A stretch of 64,000 nucleotides of DNA from a bacterium (GTDB lineage: Bacteria > Hydrothermota > DG-26 > JAUXAN01), in NCBI GenBank assembly GCA_030619885.1, contig JAUXAN010000008.1, positions 1-64,000 on the forward strand. The letters run 5' to 3'. The notes under the pieces are model-generated. The model was given only the letters and a program-made list of their open reading frames with translations. It did not search any database and had not been told where the DNA came from. This document shows positions 1 through 6,862 of this stretch, piece by piece (the first letter of the stretch is position 1; the number at the start of each line of letters is the position of its first letter). The translations under genes and the position numbers were made by a program.

Positions 1-47
1 AAACTGACGATTTCCACTGCACAAAGAACCTGATATTATTGCGATAA
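1..47 (+). CDS. 3' end of a gene with a C-terminal sorting-type domain (partial)
   Basis: Reading frame from base 3 to the TAA at 45-47 encodes ETDDFHCTKNLILLR. This TKxLILLR ending is typical of the C-terminal secretion/sorting or FlgD-Ig-like domains found on many exported proteins of Bacteroidetes-like and candidate-phylum bacteria. The rest of the gene lies outside the window. A second copy of this tail, nearly identical at DNA level, lies at 2242-2289. Confidence 0.5.
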   Translation, partial: TDDFHCTKNLILLR

Positions 48-57
48 GTTACTAACA
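1..57 (+). repeat. 57-bp direct repeat, copy A (copy B at 2243-2299)
   Basis: Bases 1-57 match 2243-2299 with two differences. The match includes about 10 bases after the stop codon, so it is a DNA duplication and not only conserved coding sequence. The pair flanks the MNT/HEPN, transposase and NUDIX segment. Copy A may extend to the left of the window. Confidence 0.8.
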
Positions 58-89
58 GGCAACCACGAGATTTGCACAGACCGCCTGCT

Positions 90-225
90 CTATTTTTTTT
101 CTGTATCCTCAAATACCTTTTGAATCAGGGTCTTGATTTCCGGAATATGCTGGGTTGCGGTCTTCCATAGCATTTATAGAATCAAGTATGTCTTGGATGT
201 AATCTCCGAATTGCCGCTTTTTCAT
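90..225 (-). pseudogene. HEPN (DUF86-type) toxin remnant with internal deletion
   Basis: The frame starting at 225 reads MKKRQFGDYIQDILDSINAM, the usual N-terminus of the DUF86 HEPN partner of MNT nucleotidyltransferases. Directly after it, in the +1 frame, comes WKTATQHIPEIKTLIQKVF followed by EDTEKK and a TAG at 90-92, the usual C-terminus of the same family. Roughly 60-70 central residues are missing, including the R-x4-6-H ribonuclease motif, so no active HEPN nuclease can be made. The start overlaps the stop of the upstream MNT gene in an ATGA, which shows the original two-gene toxin-antitoxin arrangement. Confidence 0.75.
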
Positions 226-524
226 ATATACATCACTTCTCTTAAAATACTTTTGCCAATTCTTGGTTTTAAGGCGCTCTTCATAACCAAGTCAACTTTT
301 TCTCCTATAAGTTCAGAAATTTCTCTTTCTAATGCTACAAAATCCAAAAGGCTTATCACTTCGTAAAACTCGACCAATATATCCACATCACTTTTCTTTC
401 TTTCCTCCCTTCTTACCCTCGAGCCAAAGATGCCAATTTCTTTTATCTTAAATTTTTCTGCTAATAGAGGCTTGTTCTCTTTTAGTATCCTTTCTATTTC
501 TTCAAGTCCTTTTCTTTTGTTCAT
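222..524 (-). CDS. Minimal nucleotidyltransferase (MNT-type antitoxin)
   Basis: A 100-residue protein with the minimal nucleotidyltransferase signature: GSRVRREERKKSDVDILVEF at about residues 34-53, where GSR and the DVD pair give the nucleotide- and metal-binding site. Proteins of this size normally pair with a HEPN toxin and neutralise it, in studied cases by adding AMP to a HEPN tyrosine. The expected HEPN partner follows directly with a 4-base ATGA overlap, but it is reduced to a remnant (90-225). This antitoxin therefore appears orphaned. No strong Shine-Dalgarno is seen. Family assignment is firm; activity in the absence of its toxin is unknown. Confidence 0.85.
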   Translation of the reverse strand: MNKRKGLEEIERILKENKPLLAEKFKIKEIGIFGSRVRREERKKSDVDILVEFYEVISLLDFVALEREISELIGEKVDLVMKSALKPRIGKSILREVMYI

Positions 525-635
525 TTTAACTCTCTATATTTCTTTTTGTTAATTTTATTATAGATGAAATTCTTTATACATGTTACTAAAAACATATCAT
601 ACTATTTTAAAAATGTCAATACATATTTTGGGTGA

Positions 636-677
636 ATTCGGGGATGGTGCTTATAAGAAATTCGGGGGACACAATAC
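636..677. repeat. Left end motifs of REP-type transposon
   Basis: Two short motifs precede the transposase. ATTCGGGGATGGTGCTT at 636-652 recurs with one change at 2138-2154. GGGGACACAATAC at 665-677 recurs inverted directly after the transposase stop (1397-1409) and, with one change, in direct orientation at 2121-2133. They are plausible recognition ends for the Y1 transposase. Confidence 0.6.
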
Positions 678-684
678 ATAACTA

Positions 685-712
685 TTGACATTCGCCCCAT
701 TTTAGGTATGAT
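685..712 (+). promoter_or_regulatory. Promoter of the transposase gene
   Basis: TTGACA at 685-690, 16-base spacer, TATGAT at 707-712. The ATG of the transposase begins at 719, so transcription would start at or next to the start codon: a leaderless arrangement. Confidence 0.7.
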
Positions 713-718
713 GGTAAT

Positions 719-1396
719 ATGGCGCGGCTGGCAAGAGTTGTAGCACCCGGTATTCCTCACCACATCACGCAGCGAGGAAATCGACGGCAGCCAGTATTCT
801 TCAAGGACGAAGACTATCGGAACTACTTAAAGCTGATGGCGGAATGGTGTGGCAGGCGGCAAGTTGCGGTGTGGGCTTATTGTCTGATGCCTAATCATGT
901 GCATCTGATATCTGTGCCAGAAACAAAGGAGAACCTATCCCGCGCCATTGGTGAGGCGCATCGGCGTTACACGCGGATGATTAACTTCAGAGAGAACTGG
1001 AGGGGTTATCTGTGGCAAGGAAGATTTGCCTCATATCCCTTAGACGAGAAGCATCTACTGGCTGCAGTGCGATACATAGAGCTTAATCCAGTTCGAGCGG
1101 GCTTGGTAAAAGTCGCTTGGGCATACCCGTGGTCAAGTGCGTCGGCCTATATCCAAGGTAGGGATGACTTACTGGTCAAGGTAAAACCGATGTTAGAGAT
1201 CGTTGGAGACTGGCGAGGCTTTCTCAATACGGGCATAAGTGATGCAGAGATGGAGATGCTTCGCAGGCACATGCGGACTTGCCGTCCTCTGGGGAGCGAA
1301 GATTTCATCAAAACCATCGAGAGGGAACTTGGCCGCATATTAAGACCGCAGAAACCCGGGCCAAAGAAATTAAGAAATCCGAATGAGAAAAAATAA
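719..1396 (+). CDS. REP-associated Y1 transposase (IS200-like, TnpA_REP)
   Basis: A complete 225-residue member of the Y1 HUH transposase family of the REP-associated (RAYT) branch. N-terminal HITQRGNRRQPVF is diagnostic. The HUH metal site is the HVH in MPNHVHLI (about residues 58-65), and the catalytic tyrosine is probably Y83 in AHRRYTRMI. Such enzymes nick and rejoin single-stranded hairpin ends. A 13-base motif lies before the promoter (665-677) and inverted directly after the stop (1397-1409). The gene looks intact with a consensus promoter, so it may still be active. Its GC-richer composition compared with neighbours suggests recent arrival. Confidence 0.92.
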   Translation: MARLARVVAPGIPHHITQRGNRRQPVFFKDEDYRNYLKLMAEWCGRRQVAVWAYCLMPNHVHLISVPETKENLSRAIGEAHRRYTRMINFRENWRGYLWQGRFASYPLDEKHLLAAVRYIELNPVRAGLVKVAWAYPWSSASAYIQGRDDLLVKVKPMLEIVGDWRGFLNTGISDAEMEMLRRHMRTCRPLGSEDFIKTIERELGRILRPQKPGPKKLRNPNEKK

Positions 1397-1409
1397 GTAT
1401 TGTGTCCCC
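1397..1409. repeat. Right inverted copy of the 13-bp transposon end
   Basis: GTATTGTGTCCCC is the exact reverse complement of GGGGACACAATAC at 665-677 and begins directly after the transposase stop codon. The two copies bracket only promoter and transposase. Confidence 0.7.
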
Positions 1410-1512
1410 AGAACTCTCAAAAGAAGATAAGAACTCTTTGGGAAGAAATAAACGCAAGAAAACGTTGATTGGGGTTGGGGATTGACAAAATTGACATTCT
1501 GATGAACTAGGT

Positions 1513-2130
1513 ATGGAAAAAGTTCTGGTTTTTAGAAGAGAATTGCTTGAACAGGTTGGATATTTCAATGGGATATCTTTTGAGGTAAGTAAATACTTGG
1601 CAATTTTCAAAGATCCAAATAACTTGGTTTTTATTGATCGTGATCAAACAGAAAAAGATCCATTGCATAAGCAAATAATACCATATTCAATATTAGCATA
1701 TAAAGATCAAATACTATTCTATCGCCGCAGCAAGAAGGCGGATATTAGATTGCAAAGAAAGGCTTCAATCGGCGTGGGTGGACATATTAATCCTGAAGAC
1801 GCACCCAATTTAAGTGAATGGGAAAGGATTCTTATGTGTGCTCTTAAACGAGAGCTCTCTGAAGAATTTTATCTATCAGGGCCCTATAATATTTCTCATA
1901 TTGCCCTTATTAATGATGACTCGAATGAAGTTGGAAGTGTCCATTTTGGTATAGTAAATCTAATTGATCTTAATGATAGAACTATATCGATTAGAGATGC
2001 CGAGATAGAGCGTTGTGAATTTCTTGGAATTGATGAGATCAAATTAAGACGCGAAGACCTTGAATCATGGTCGAGAATATGCTTAGATCTAATTAATTGG
2101 AAGGAAATAAGAAGAATTCAGGGGACATAA
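1513..2130 (+). CDS. NUDIX-family hydrolase
   Basis: A 205-residue protein with a NUDIX box. GVGGHINPED (about residues 87-96) is followed by a stretch ending in ALKRELSEEFYL (near residues 116-127), giving the G-x-E-x-REUxEE pattern for metal-dependent pyrophosphate cleavage. The N-terminal half is a specific extension found in predicted phosphoesterases of this type; the substrate cannot be told. It lies just downstream of the transposase. Its last residues and stop are supplied by a copy of the transposon end motif (GGGGACATAATAC, 2121-2133), so it may be cargo or its original 3' end may have been replaced. Upstream, TTGACA/TAGGTATG resembles the transposase promoter. Confidence 0.8.
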   Translation: MEKVLVFRRELLEQVGYFNGISFEVSKYLAIFKDPNNLVFIDRDQTEKDPLHKQIIPYSILAYKDQILFYRRSKKADIRLQRKASIGVGGHINPEDAPNLSEWERILMCALKRELSEEFYLSGPYNISHIALINDDSNEVGSVHFGIVNLIDLNDRTISIRDAEIERCEFLGIDEIKLRREDLESWSRICLDLINWKEIRRIQGT

Positions 2131-2154
2131 TACAGGGATTCGGGGACGGTGCTT
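2121..2154. repeat. Outer copies of the transposon end motifs
   Basis: GGGGACATAATAC at 2121-2133 (one change from 665-677) and ATTCGGGGACGGTGCTT at 2138-2154 (one change from 636-652). Both keep the same orientation as the left copies, so together they enclose transposase plus NUDIX gene. Confidence 0.6.
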
Positions 2155-2289
2155 GACTCTGTGACTCTGGCAAACGAAACAGTTTCAACAGGTCACTATA
2201 TGATATACTGGGATGGAAGAAATGATAAAGAAAAAAAAGGTGAAACTGACGATTTCCACTGCACAAAGAAACTGATATTATTGCGATAA
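2155..2289 (+). pseudogene. Remnant of a sorting-domain gene, 3' end
   Basis: An open frame ending at TAA 2287-2289 encodes ETVSTGHYMIYWDGRNDK, then a short lysine-rich stretch, then ETDDFHCTKKLILLR. GHYxIxWDGRND and TKKLILLR are the two ends of a FlgD-Ig/sorting-type C-terminal domain. The usual middle strand (x-SGVYFYRL-like) is absent. There is no start codon and the 5' side abuts the transposon end motifs, so this is a broken gene tail cut by the insertion. The tail duplicates the one at the very start of the window. Confidence 0.6.
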
Positions 2290-2299
2290 GTTACCAACA
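2243..2299 (+). repeat. 57-bp direct repeat, copy B
   Basis: Matches bases 1-57 with two substitutions, running through the stop codon into untranslated sequence. Confidence 0.8.
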
Positions 2300-2301
2300 G
2301 C

Positions 2302-2331
2302 AAAGGGCGGGTTTTAACCCGCCCTTTTTTT
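2302..2331 (+). terminator. Intrinsic terminator
   Basis: AAAGGGCGGGTT and AACCCGCCCTTT form a perfect stem around a TT loop, continuing into a T-run ending at about 2331. It follows the stop of the sorting-domain remnant by 12 bases. Confidence 0.9.
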
Positions 2332-2488
2332 CTATGGAACATATTATCTATTCGAAAACATTCTAACAGGACGCAGATTTCCACAGATTTATTTTTATTT
2401 CCTTATGTTTGAAAAAACTTTGGGATCTATTGATTGGGGCCGGGTGAAGTTAACATAGAAAATTTTTCTGAAAAATGTCATTTTTCTC

Positions 2489-2516
2489 TTGACAAATTTT
2501 TGACATTCCTTACAAT
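2489..2516 (+). promoter_or_regulatory. Promoter upstream of the small gene at 2762
   Basis: TTGACA at 2489-2494, 16-base spacer, TACAAT at 2511-2516. The predicted transcription start is about 2523, directly at the 5' side of a terminator-like hairpin. Confidence 0.7.
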
Positions 2517-2524
2517 AACATTTG

Positions 2525-2568
2525 GAGGGTAGTAAAAGAAAAAAAAGATGTGCTGCCCTCGTTTTTTT
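2525..2568 (+). terminator. Promoter-proximal hairpin with T-run (attenuator or tiny RNA)
   Basis: GAGGGTAG (2525-2532) pairs fully, allowing one G-U, with CTGCCCTC (2553-2560) around an A-rich 20-base loop, followed by seven Ts (2562-2568). With the promoter at 2489-2516 the terminated transcript would be only about 45 bases. Readthrough would give the 240-base leader of the gene at 2762. Confidence 0.6.
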
Positions 2569-2625
2569 ATTCACCCGTATTTTCACCAAACCACATTTGA
2601 CTTTAAAGCAGGTGCTCTTCCTATC

Positions 2626-2703
2626 ATCCTAAACAAAGGAGGTGATACTGAAATATAGCATCATTCATAGGGCGGTATATACGACAATATGTCATATATA
2701 AAA
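2626..2703 (+). promoter_or_regulatory. Shared 5' leader element, copy 1 (orphan Shine-Dalgarno plus palindrome)
   Basis: The 24 bases at 2626-2649, containing AAAGGAGGTGA, are identical to the minus strand at 43505-43528. After 29 bases comes ATACGACA-AT-ATGTC-A-TATATAAAA (2679-2703), matching the minus strand at 43450-43474 except at the three spacer bases. The perfect ribosome-binding sequence has no ATG behind it; the real start at 2762 has its own AAAGGAGG at about 2750. Both copies lie 5' of otherwise unrelated small genes. Confidence 0.7.
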
Positions 2704-2761
2704 TTATCCACCACATGACCTTATTGTGGGGTAGTTTCATAAAAAGTAAAGGAGGTTTAAG

Positions 2762-2992
2762 ATGTCTACTCGACAAGATTCTTACTTAATCTATGTAGAA
2801 AAATATGCAAATTTCTTATTCGGGGTAGAACTCAACATTGGAGGTTGTGGAGAGAAAAAGGCTGAGGGATCTGCTATGTATGATGAACGAGGAATATTAG
2901 CTGTGGAAATTGCTGCAGATGATGTTAGAAAGAATGTCCCCCTGCGTTCCAGGAGCGAGTTTGAAGGGTACCTCAAGAGCCAAACGAAGTGA
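2762..2992 (+). CDS. Small protein of unknown function (76 aa)
   Basis: A 76-residue acidic, soluble protein with no signal peptide, membrane segment or recognisable domain; two glycines and a single cysteine occur in the central IGGCGEKK. A strong AAAGGAGG ends about 6 bases before the ATG, which supports real translation. It is unusual in its regulation: a promoter, a promoter-proximal terminator-like hairpin and a leader element shared with the unrelated membrane gene at 42930-43412. I do not recognise the family. It stands alone between the transposon region and a degraded zinc-ribbon gene. Confidence 0.6.
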   Translation: MSTRQDSYLIYVEKYANFLFGVELNIGGCGEKKAEGSAMYDERGILAVEIAADDVRKNVPLRSRSEFEGYLKSQTK

Positions 2993-3024
2993 TGATAAAT
3001 TGTGTTTGTAAAGGGGGCAGGCAT

Positions 3025-3244
3025 AAATATTATGATATTTTAGTCTTTTTACCTAACAGCTTTATACCCACCTTGAAAATAGGGACAGCGACCATTTATT
3101 TGTTTTAAAAACTATTTGTTAGTAATTGCCTCTCTGCGTAAGACGATGAGGGATGCCAGGTACTATAACTCTTGCTATCCTTGGCATAGTAAATAAATCT
3201 TATCATCTAAGTTTTATCTTGCCAATAAAAAATGGGATTTTTAC
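3025..3244. other. Intergenic stretch with one weak hairpin
   Basis: No convincing gene. An imperfect inverted repeat, ATGCCAGG (about 3151-3158) against CCTTGGCAT, spans about 35 bases and could be a weak terminator or structure. Nothing else is seen. Confidence 0.4.
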
Positions 3245-3272
3245 TTGACAGACTTTTGGTATTTTGTAAAAC
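3245..3272 (+). promoter_or_regulatory. Promoter of the degraded zinc-ribbon gene
   Basis: TTGACA 3245-3250, 16-base spacer, TAAAAC 3267-3272; ATG follows 12 bases later. The same promoter layout, with TTAACA in place of TTGACA, precedes the paralogue at 7033. Confidence 0.6.
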
Positions 3273-3284
3273 AAATATGCAAGT

Positions 3285-3407
3285 ATGGCTAAAAAGATGA
3301 TATCGAATTGCTCTGTCTCTGGTGAAAAAACGAGAAATTTCAGAGTAAAAATGAATGTAAGAACAAAAAAAATAGGTAAAAGCAGGAAAAGTATAAAAGA
3401 TGGTTGA
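3285..3407 (+). pseudogene. Truncated zinc-ribbon membrane protein paralogue
   Basis: The first 15 codons, MAKKMISNCSVSGEK, and the promoter upstream align with the intact gene at 7033 (MAKKLILNFPACGEK). After GEK the sequence diverges into a lysine-rich stretch that ends at TGA about 40 codons from the start, with no membrane segment and no second CxxC. The first cysteine of the ribbon is kept but the second is changed to serine. Best read as a decayed duplicate. Confidence 0.6.
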
Positions 3408-3489
3408 AAATCTTTCATTGCATTATTCGAAGTAAAGGGCGAAAAAAGCGCTGCATTGGGAGAACAAAACAAATTATTGGTGAGAAAAA

Positions 3490-4263
3490 ATGGAATTCAC
3501 ATTCGTCAGAAAAGAAAGGAAATATTTGCTCCCCTATGATCTCTACGAAGAATTGCGGGAAGAGATAACTACCTATTTGATAAGGGAGAGATTTAAGGAG
3601 TTCAATCCCGAGTCCTTTGTTAAATCCGTTTATTTTGATAACTCTGAATTGGAGTTGTATCATGACCATAAAAATGGAGTGCGGCAGAGATTTAAAATAA
3701 GAATTCGGCAATACGGTATGGGACGATTCTATTATAGAAAATCCTGGATTGAATTGAAAGAAAAGATTAATGGAACAAGTCTTAAGAGTAGATTCAGGTT
3801 GAAGACTAAATTGATACCCGATTTTCTTGAAGGAAGGAACATTTCCACCCAATTGATTAAATATAATAAAAAGGCAAATGTTGACCAAGTCGTGAATACC
3901 TATCATCAAATAAGAGATAAAATTGAAAAGTATCATCTCGAACCCATCATTAAAATTGGATTTAAGCGTGAGGCTTTCAGGAGTCCGGAGCAGAAAGTGA
4001 GAATAACTTTTGACCGTAATCTCTATTTCAAACCAATGCAGAACAGTTTTTTAGAACCTGTCAAAATTTTTGAAATGTATCCGATGAGAATAGTAATTAT
4101 GGAAACCAAGACAGTTGGACCACAGCCATGCTGGTTAAAAGCCATCCTTTCAAAATATAAACTCAAGAAACAGAAGTTCTCAAAGTATTGTTCTTCCATT
4201 GAGAATATTTACACGCCAAATGTTTGTTTAAATATAAATTCAAAGGAGAGGGAATATGGATAA
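3490..4263 (+). CDS. VTC-domain protein (polyphosphate polymerase-like)
   Basis: A 257-residue VTC-domain protein, the bacterial relative of the tunnel-fold catalytic subunit of yeast polyphosphate polymerase. The start (RKERKYLL), the strand with YFDN followed by acidic residues, KIRIRQYG, and the Glu/Lys-rich SWIELKEKINGTSLKSR match the family's alternating charged tunnel residues. The next gene, a DUF4956 membrane protein, overlaps it by 8 bases, and barrel and CotH genes follow. VTC+DUF4956+CotH is a recurrent bacterial association of unclear purpose. The predicted reaction, building polyphosphate from NTP at the membrane, comes from the family and is not proven here. Confidence 0.85.
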   Translation: MEFTFVRKERKYLLPYDLYEELREEITTYLIRERFKEFNPESFVKSVYFDNSELELYHDHKNGVRQRFKIRIRQYGMGRFYYRKSWIELKEKINGTSLKSRFRLKTKLIPDFLEGRNISTQLIKYNKKANVDQVVNTYHQIRDKIEKYHLEPIIKIGFKREAFRSPEQKVRITFDRNLYFKPMQNSFLEPVKIFEMYPMRIVIMETKTVGPQPCWLKAILSKYKLKKQKFSKYCSSIENIYTPNVCLNINSKEREYG

Positions 4264-4693
4264 ACTTTTTGATTTATTAAAAAGCAGTCCGGAATTAAAT
4301 GAACCAACGAGTATGATGACTATCCTATTATCACTTTTTGCTGCGACTCTATTGGTTTTTCCAGTTGCCCTTGTGTATATGAAAACTCGTAAGAAAGAGG
4401 GTTACGCTCAATCCTTTGTCCATGCAATTATTTTTATCTCTCCCATTGTAGCAGCTGTAATGCTCATCATTGGGAATAATTTAGCAAGGGCATTCGGGTT
4501 AGTTGGAGCGGTATCTATAATTCGGTTTCGAACAAAAATGAAAGACCCAAAAGATACGACCTTCATCTTCCTCTGTATAGCCATTGGTATGGCATGTGGG
4601 TTGAGGCTCTATTATATCGGTCTCATTACTGCTATCTTTGTAAGCTGTCTTACACTCTTTCTATGGAAGATCGGTCTCGGAAAAAGTGCTTAG
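4256..4693 (+). CDS. DUF4956 membrane protein
   Basis: A 145-residue protein with about four hydrophobic segments (roughly residues 22-44, 55-77, 98-116 and 119-139). The conserved core GLVGAVSIIRFRTKMKDPKD after the second helix is the DUF4956 signature. Its members sit next to VTC-domain genes, and here the start overlaps the VTC stop by 8 bases, so translation is coupled. It probably forms the membrane partner of the VTC protein, perhaps a channel for the polymer or substrate; that role is inference. Confidence 0.88.
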   Translation: MDKLFDLLKSSPELNEPTSMMTILLSLFAATLLVFPVALVYMKTRKKEGYAQSFVHAIIFISPIVAAVMLIIGNNLARAFGLVGAVSIIRFRTKMKDPKDTTFIFLCIAIGMACGLRLYYIGLITAIFVSCLTLFLWKIGLGKSA

Positions 4694-4708
4694 CGGGGAC
4701 ATTCCTTT

Positions 4709-5728
4709 ATGTATCGAAAGTGTACGGTCTCAATACTCCTTGCACTTTCATTAAAATTGACAAGTGCATTATATGGGGAAGAAAAAATATCATATGACGG
4801 TTATATCGAAACCGGATGGGAATATGAGAATGGGGAGACATACTGTGAGATATTTTCAAAAGCTAAACTCGAATTTAAATTCAAACTAACCGAGTATATC
4901 AAAGGGCAAATCGATCTCAGAGCAAATTCTAATAAACGGGAGATTGAATTAAGAGAAGCGAGTGCATTGTTTAAATACAACCCAGATTTTTTAATAAAAA
5001 TAGGGAATCTTAAAAAATGCTTCGGAATTGAGGAATTGATGTCTCATGAGGAGATTTACACTATTAAAAAGAGCGTAATTAATCAACACCTTTCTCCTTT
5101 TGGATATGTAAGTCGTGATCCGACTATCCGAATTTACAGAAAATATAAAAACGAAGGCCTACCATACTCCTATAATTTTCAGATCTCCTATAATCAGAGT
5201 TACCAAATCATTATCAACACCAGGATAAGTCATCACAATCTATGGGGGCTATCCGATGTAGGATTGGATGGTATCTACCAGCACGCTACATCAGGGCTGA
5301 AATGTGAATACCCTACACAGACTTTTGCTGTGGCTCTCAATTTCAAAAAAGAAAAGAGTTCATCCTATACAGATATCGAATTTTTTTCAGGACTCGACCC
5401 CATCGAAACCCAGCTATCCGAATTTTACGGTGAAGAGAAAAATATTATTTTTCTCGGCACAAAGCTACTCAGTGCATACCGTTTCAATATAGATAATATG
5501 GTTGTTAAGGGTATCGAGCCGATTTTTTTGTTCAGTTACCTCTCTTTTGACATCGAGAGACTCGATGTCAACCGAATTGAATCCTTATTTGGAATCAACA
5601 TTTACTTCGATTCCGATGTTCGCCTTCGCCTCAACGGAGATTTAATTAGTTCGAATAACCGCTACAATCGGAAAGACAGAACCCTCATTGGAAGCTGGGT
5701 CGGTGTAGGGCTCCAACTGAAATGGTAA
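4709..5728 (+). CDS. Outer-membrane beta-barrel protein of VTC/CotH operon
   Basis: A 339-residue exported protein. The N-terminus MYRKCTVSILLALSLKLTSA is a signal peptide, and the rest is alternating-pattern beta strand rich in Tyr, Asn and Phe. It ends in a terminal aromatic (GVGLQLKW), typical of outer-membrane barrels. Sequence such as IGNLKKCFGIEELMSHEE is reminiscent of phosphate-selective-porin-like barrels, but I cannot assign a family. It lies between the DUF4956 and CotH genes and its stop overlaps the CotH start by 7 bases, so it belongs to this operon. Confidence 0.7.
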   Translation: MYRKCTVSILLALSLKLTSALYGEEKISYDGYIETGWEYENGETYCEIFSKAKLEFKFKLTEYIKGQIDLRANSNKREIELREASALFKYNPDFLIKIGNLKKCFGIEELMSHEEIYTIKKSVINQHLSPFGYVSRDPTIRIYRKYKNEGLPYSYNFQISYNQSYQIIINTRISHHNLWGLSDVGLDGIYQHATSGLKCEYPTQTFAVALNFKKEKSSSYTDIEFFSGLDPIETQLSEFYGEEKNIIFLGTKLLSAYRFNIDNMVVKGIEPIFLFSYLSFDIERLDVNRIESLFGINIYFDSDVRLRLNGDLISSNNRYNRKDRTLIGSWVGVGLQLKW

Positions 5729-6840
5729 AGAGATTATTGATAATATTTCCCCTGTTATTTCATCTATCCTGCGACAGGCTCTACGACCCACAAGAACTCG
5801 AATTTGATCTCCCATCTGTAAAATTATATATTGATCCAGAAAACATAGAGATCTTAAATTCGAATATTTTTTCCAATAGATATGTAGATGGGAAGTTCGT
5901 TTATAACAACAGAGAGTATAATGTTCAACTTCGCTATCAAGGACAGGCATCCAGGCGCAGTTTTAAAAAATCGTACAAAATAAAATTCGAGAACACCGAT
6001 TTGTTTGAAAACAAGAAAAAGATTATCTTAAAGAGCCAACCGTTTGATCCGAGTTTATTAAGGTCTCAATTGTCTGTACACCTTTTCAGCAAAGCAGGAC
6101 TTTCGACCTTTGATAATAAATTTGTGACTCTGTTCATAAATGACGAGTATAAGGGACTCTATTGTTTAATCGAACCAATTGATGAATTTTTCTTCATTAA
6201 CAGGGGTAAATCGGTCGGACATTTCTATAAGGGGCAAACCGGGAAAGTGAGATTCAGTTTTGCTGGTGGGTATGATGTCAGAGAAGGATTCAAGAAAAAA
6301 CCGACAGATGATGGAAATTACAGTGACCTGGAATATCTCATAAATATTCTCGATGTAACACCTCTTGATCAACTGAAAGAAAAACTCGAGCCCATATTGT
6401 GGGTCGAAAATTATTTGAATTATCTCGCAGTCTCAATATTGATTTCCAATCGGGATGGTTTCTATAGTAACTTATATCTATACAATGACCCGGAAGTAAA
6501 TAGATTTGAAATTATCCCATGGGATTTAGACCTTACCTTCAAATCTGACTATATCACATATACAATCTATGGGTGGAATAATCTTAGCAGAAGAATATTA
6601 GAAGTAGAAGATTACCGCACCCGGTATAAGAACCGCCTTTTAGAACTACTCGACAGTGAATTTTCAGAAGAGGTTATGTTCCCTATAATAGATTCATTGT
6701 CTGAATATATCAAAGATTCTTATGAAAATGATCCGTATCTCAAGGCAAAGGGTTATAATTTAGAGCAAGAAGTAGAAAGTATAAAATCTTTTATTCAGTC
6801 CAGGCGAGCATATTTGGAGGAACAATTAGAAGATTTTTAA
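5722..6840 (+). CDS. CotH-family protein kinase-like lipoprotein
   Basis: A 372-residue protein with a lipoprotein signal (LLIIFPLLFHLSC, Cys near residue 17) and a CotH domain. Family landmarks are LRYQGQASRRSFKKSYKIKF at about residues 73-92, the AVSILISNRDG segment, and the PWDLDLTF metal motif near residue 265. CotH kinases are atypical kinases first known from spore-coat phosphorylation; bacterial members also occur in VTC/DUF4956 clusters without sporulation. This one is probably anchored on the periplasmic or outer face. The start codon lies inside the end of the barrel gene. Substrate is unknown. Confidence 0.85.
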   Translation: MVKRLLIIFPLLFHLSCDRLYDPQELEFDLPSVKLYIDPENIEILNSNIFSNRYVDGKFVYNNREYNVQLRYQGQASRRSFKKSYKIKFENTDLFENKKKIILKSQPFDPSLLRSQLSVHLFSKAGLSTFDNKFVTLFINDEYKGLYCLIEPIDEFFFINRGKSVGHFYKGQTGKVRFSFAGGYDVREGFKKKPTDDGNYSDLEYLINILDVTPLDQLKEKLEPILWVENYLNYLAVSILISNRDGFYSNLYLYNDPEVNRFEIIPWDLDLTFKSDYITYTIYGWNNLSRRILEVEDYRTRYKNRLLELLDSEFSEEVMFPIIDSLSEYIKDSYENDPYLKAKGYNLEQEVESIKSFIQSRRAYLEEQLEDF

Positions 6841-6862
6841 TGCGTACAGTAGGGGTTATTGA

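Noticed and set aside
2701-2715. DnaA-box-like TTATCCACC
   Set aside because: A single imperfect site with no cluster or AT-rich unwinding region identifiable as an origin.
3203-3472. Minus-strand hydrophobic ORF (89 aa)
   Set aside because: Antisense to the decayed zinc-ribbon gene. The plus-strand paralogue at 7033 shows which strand codes.
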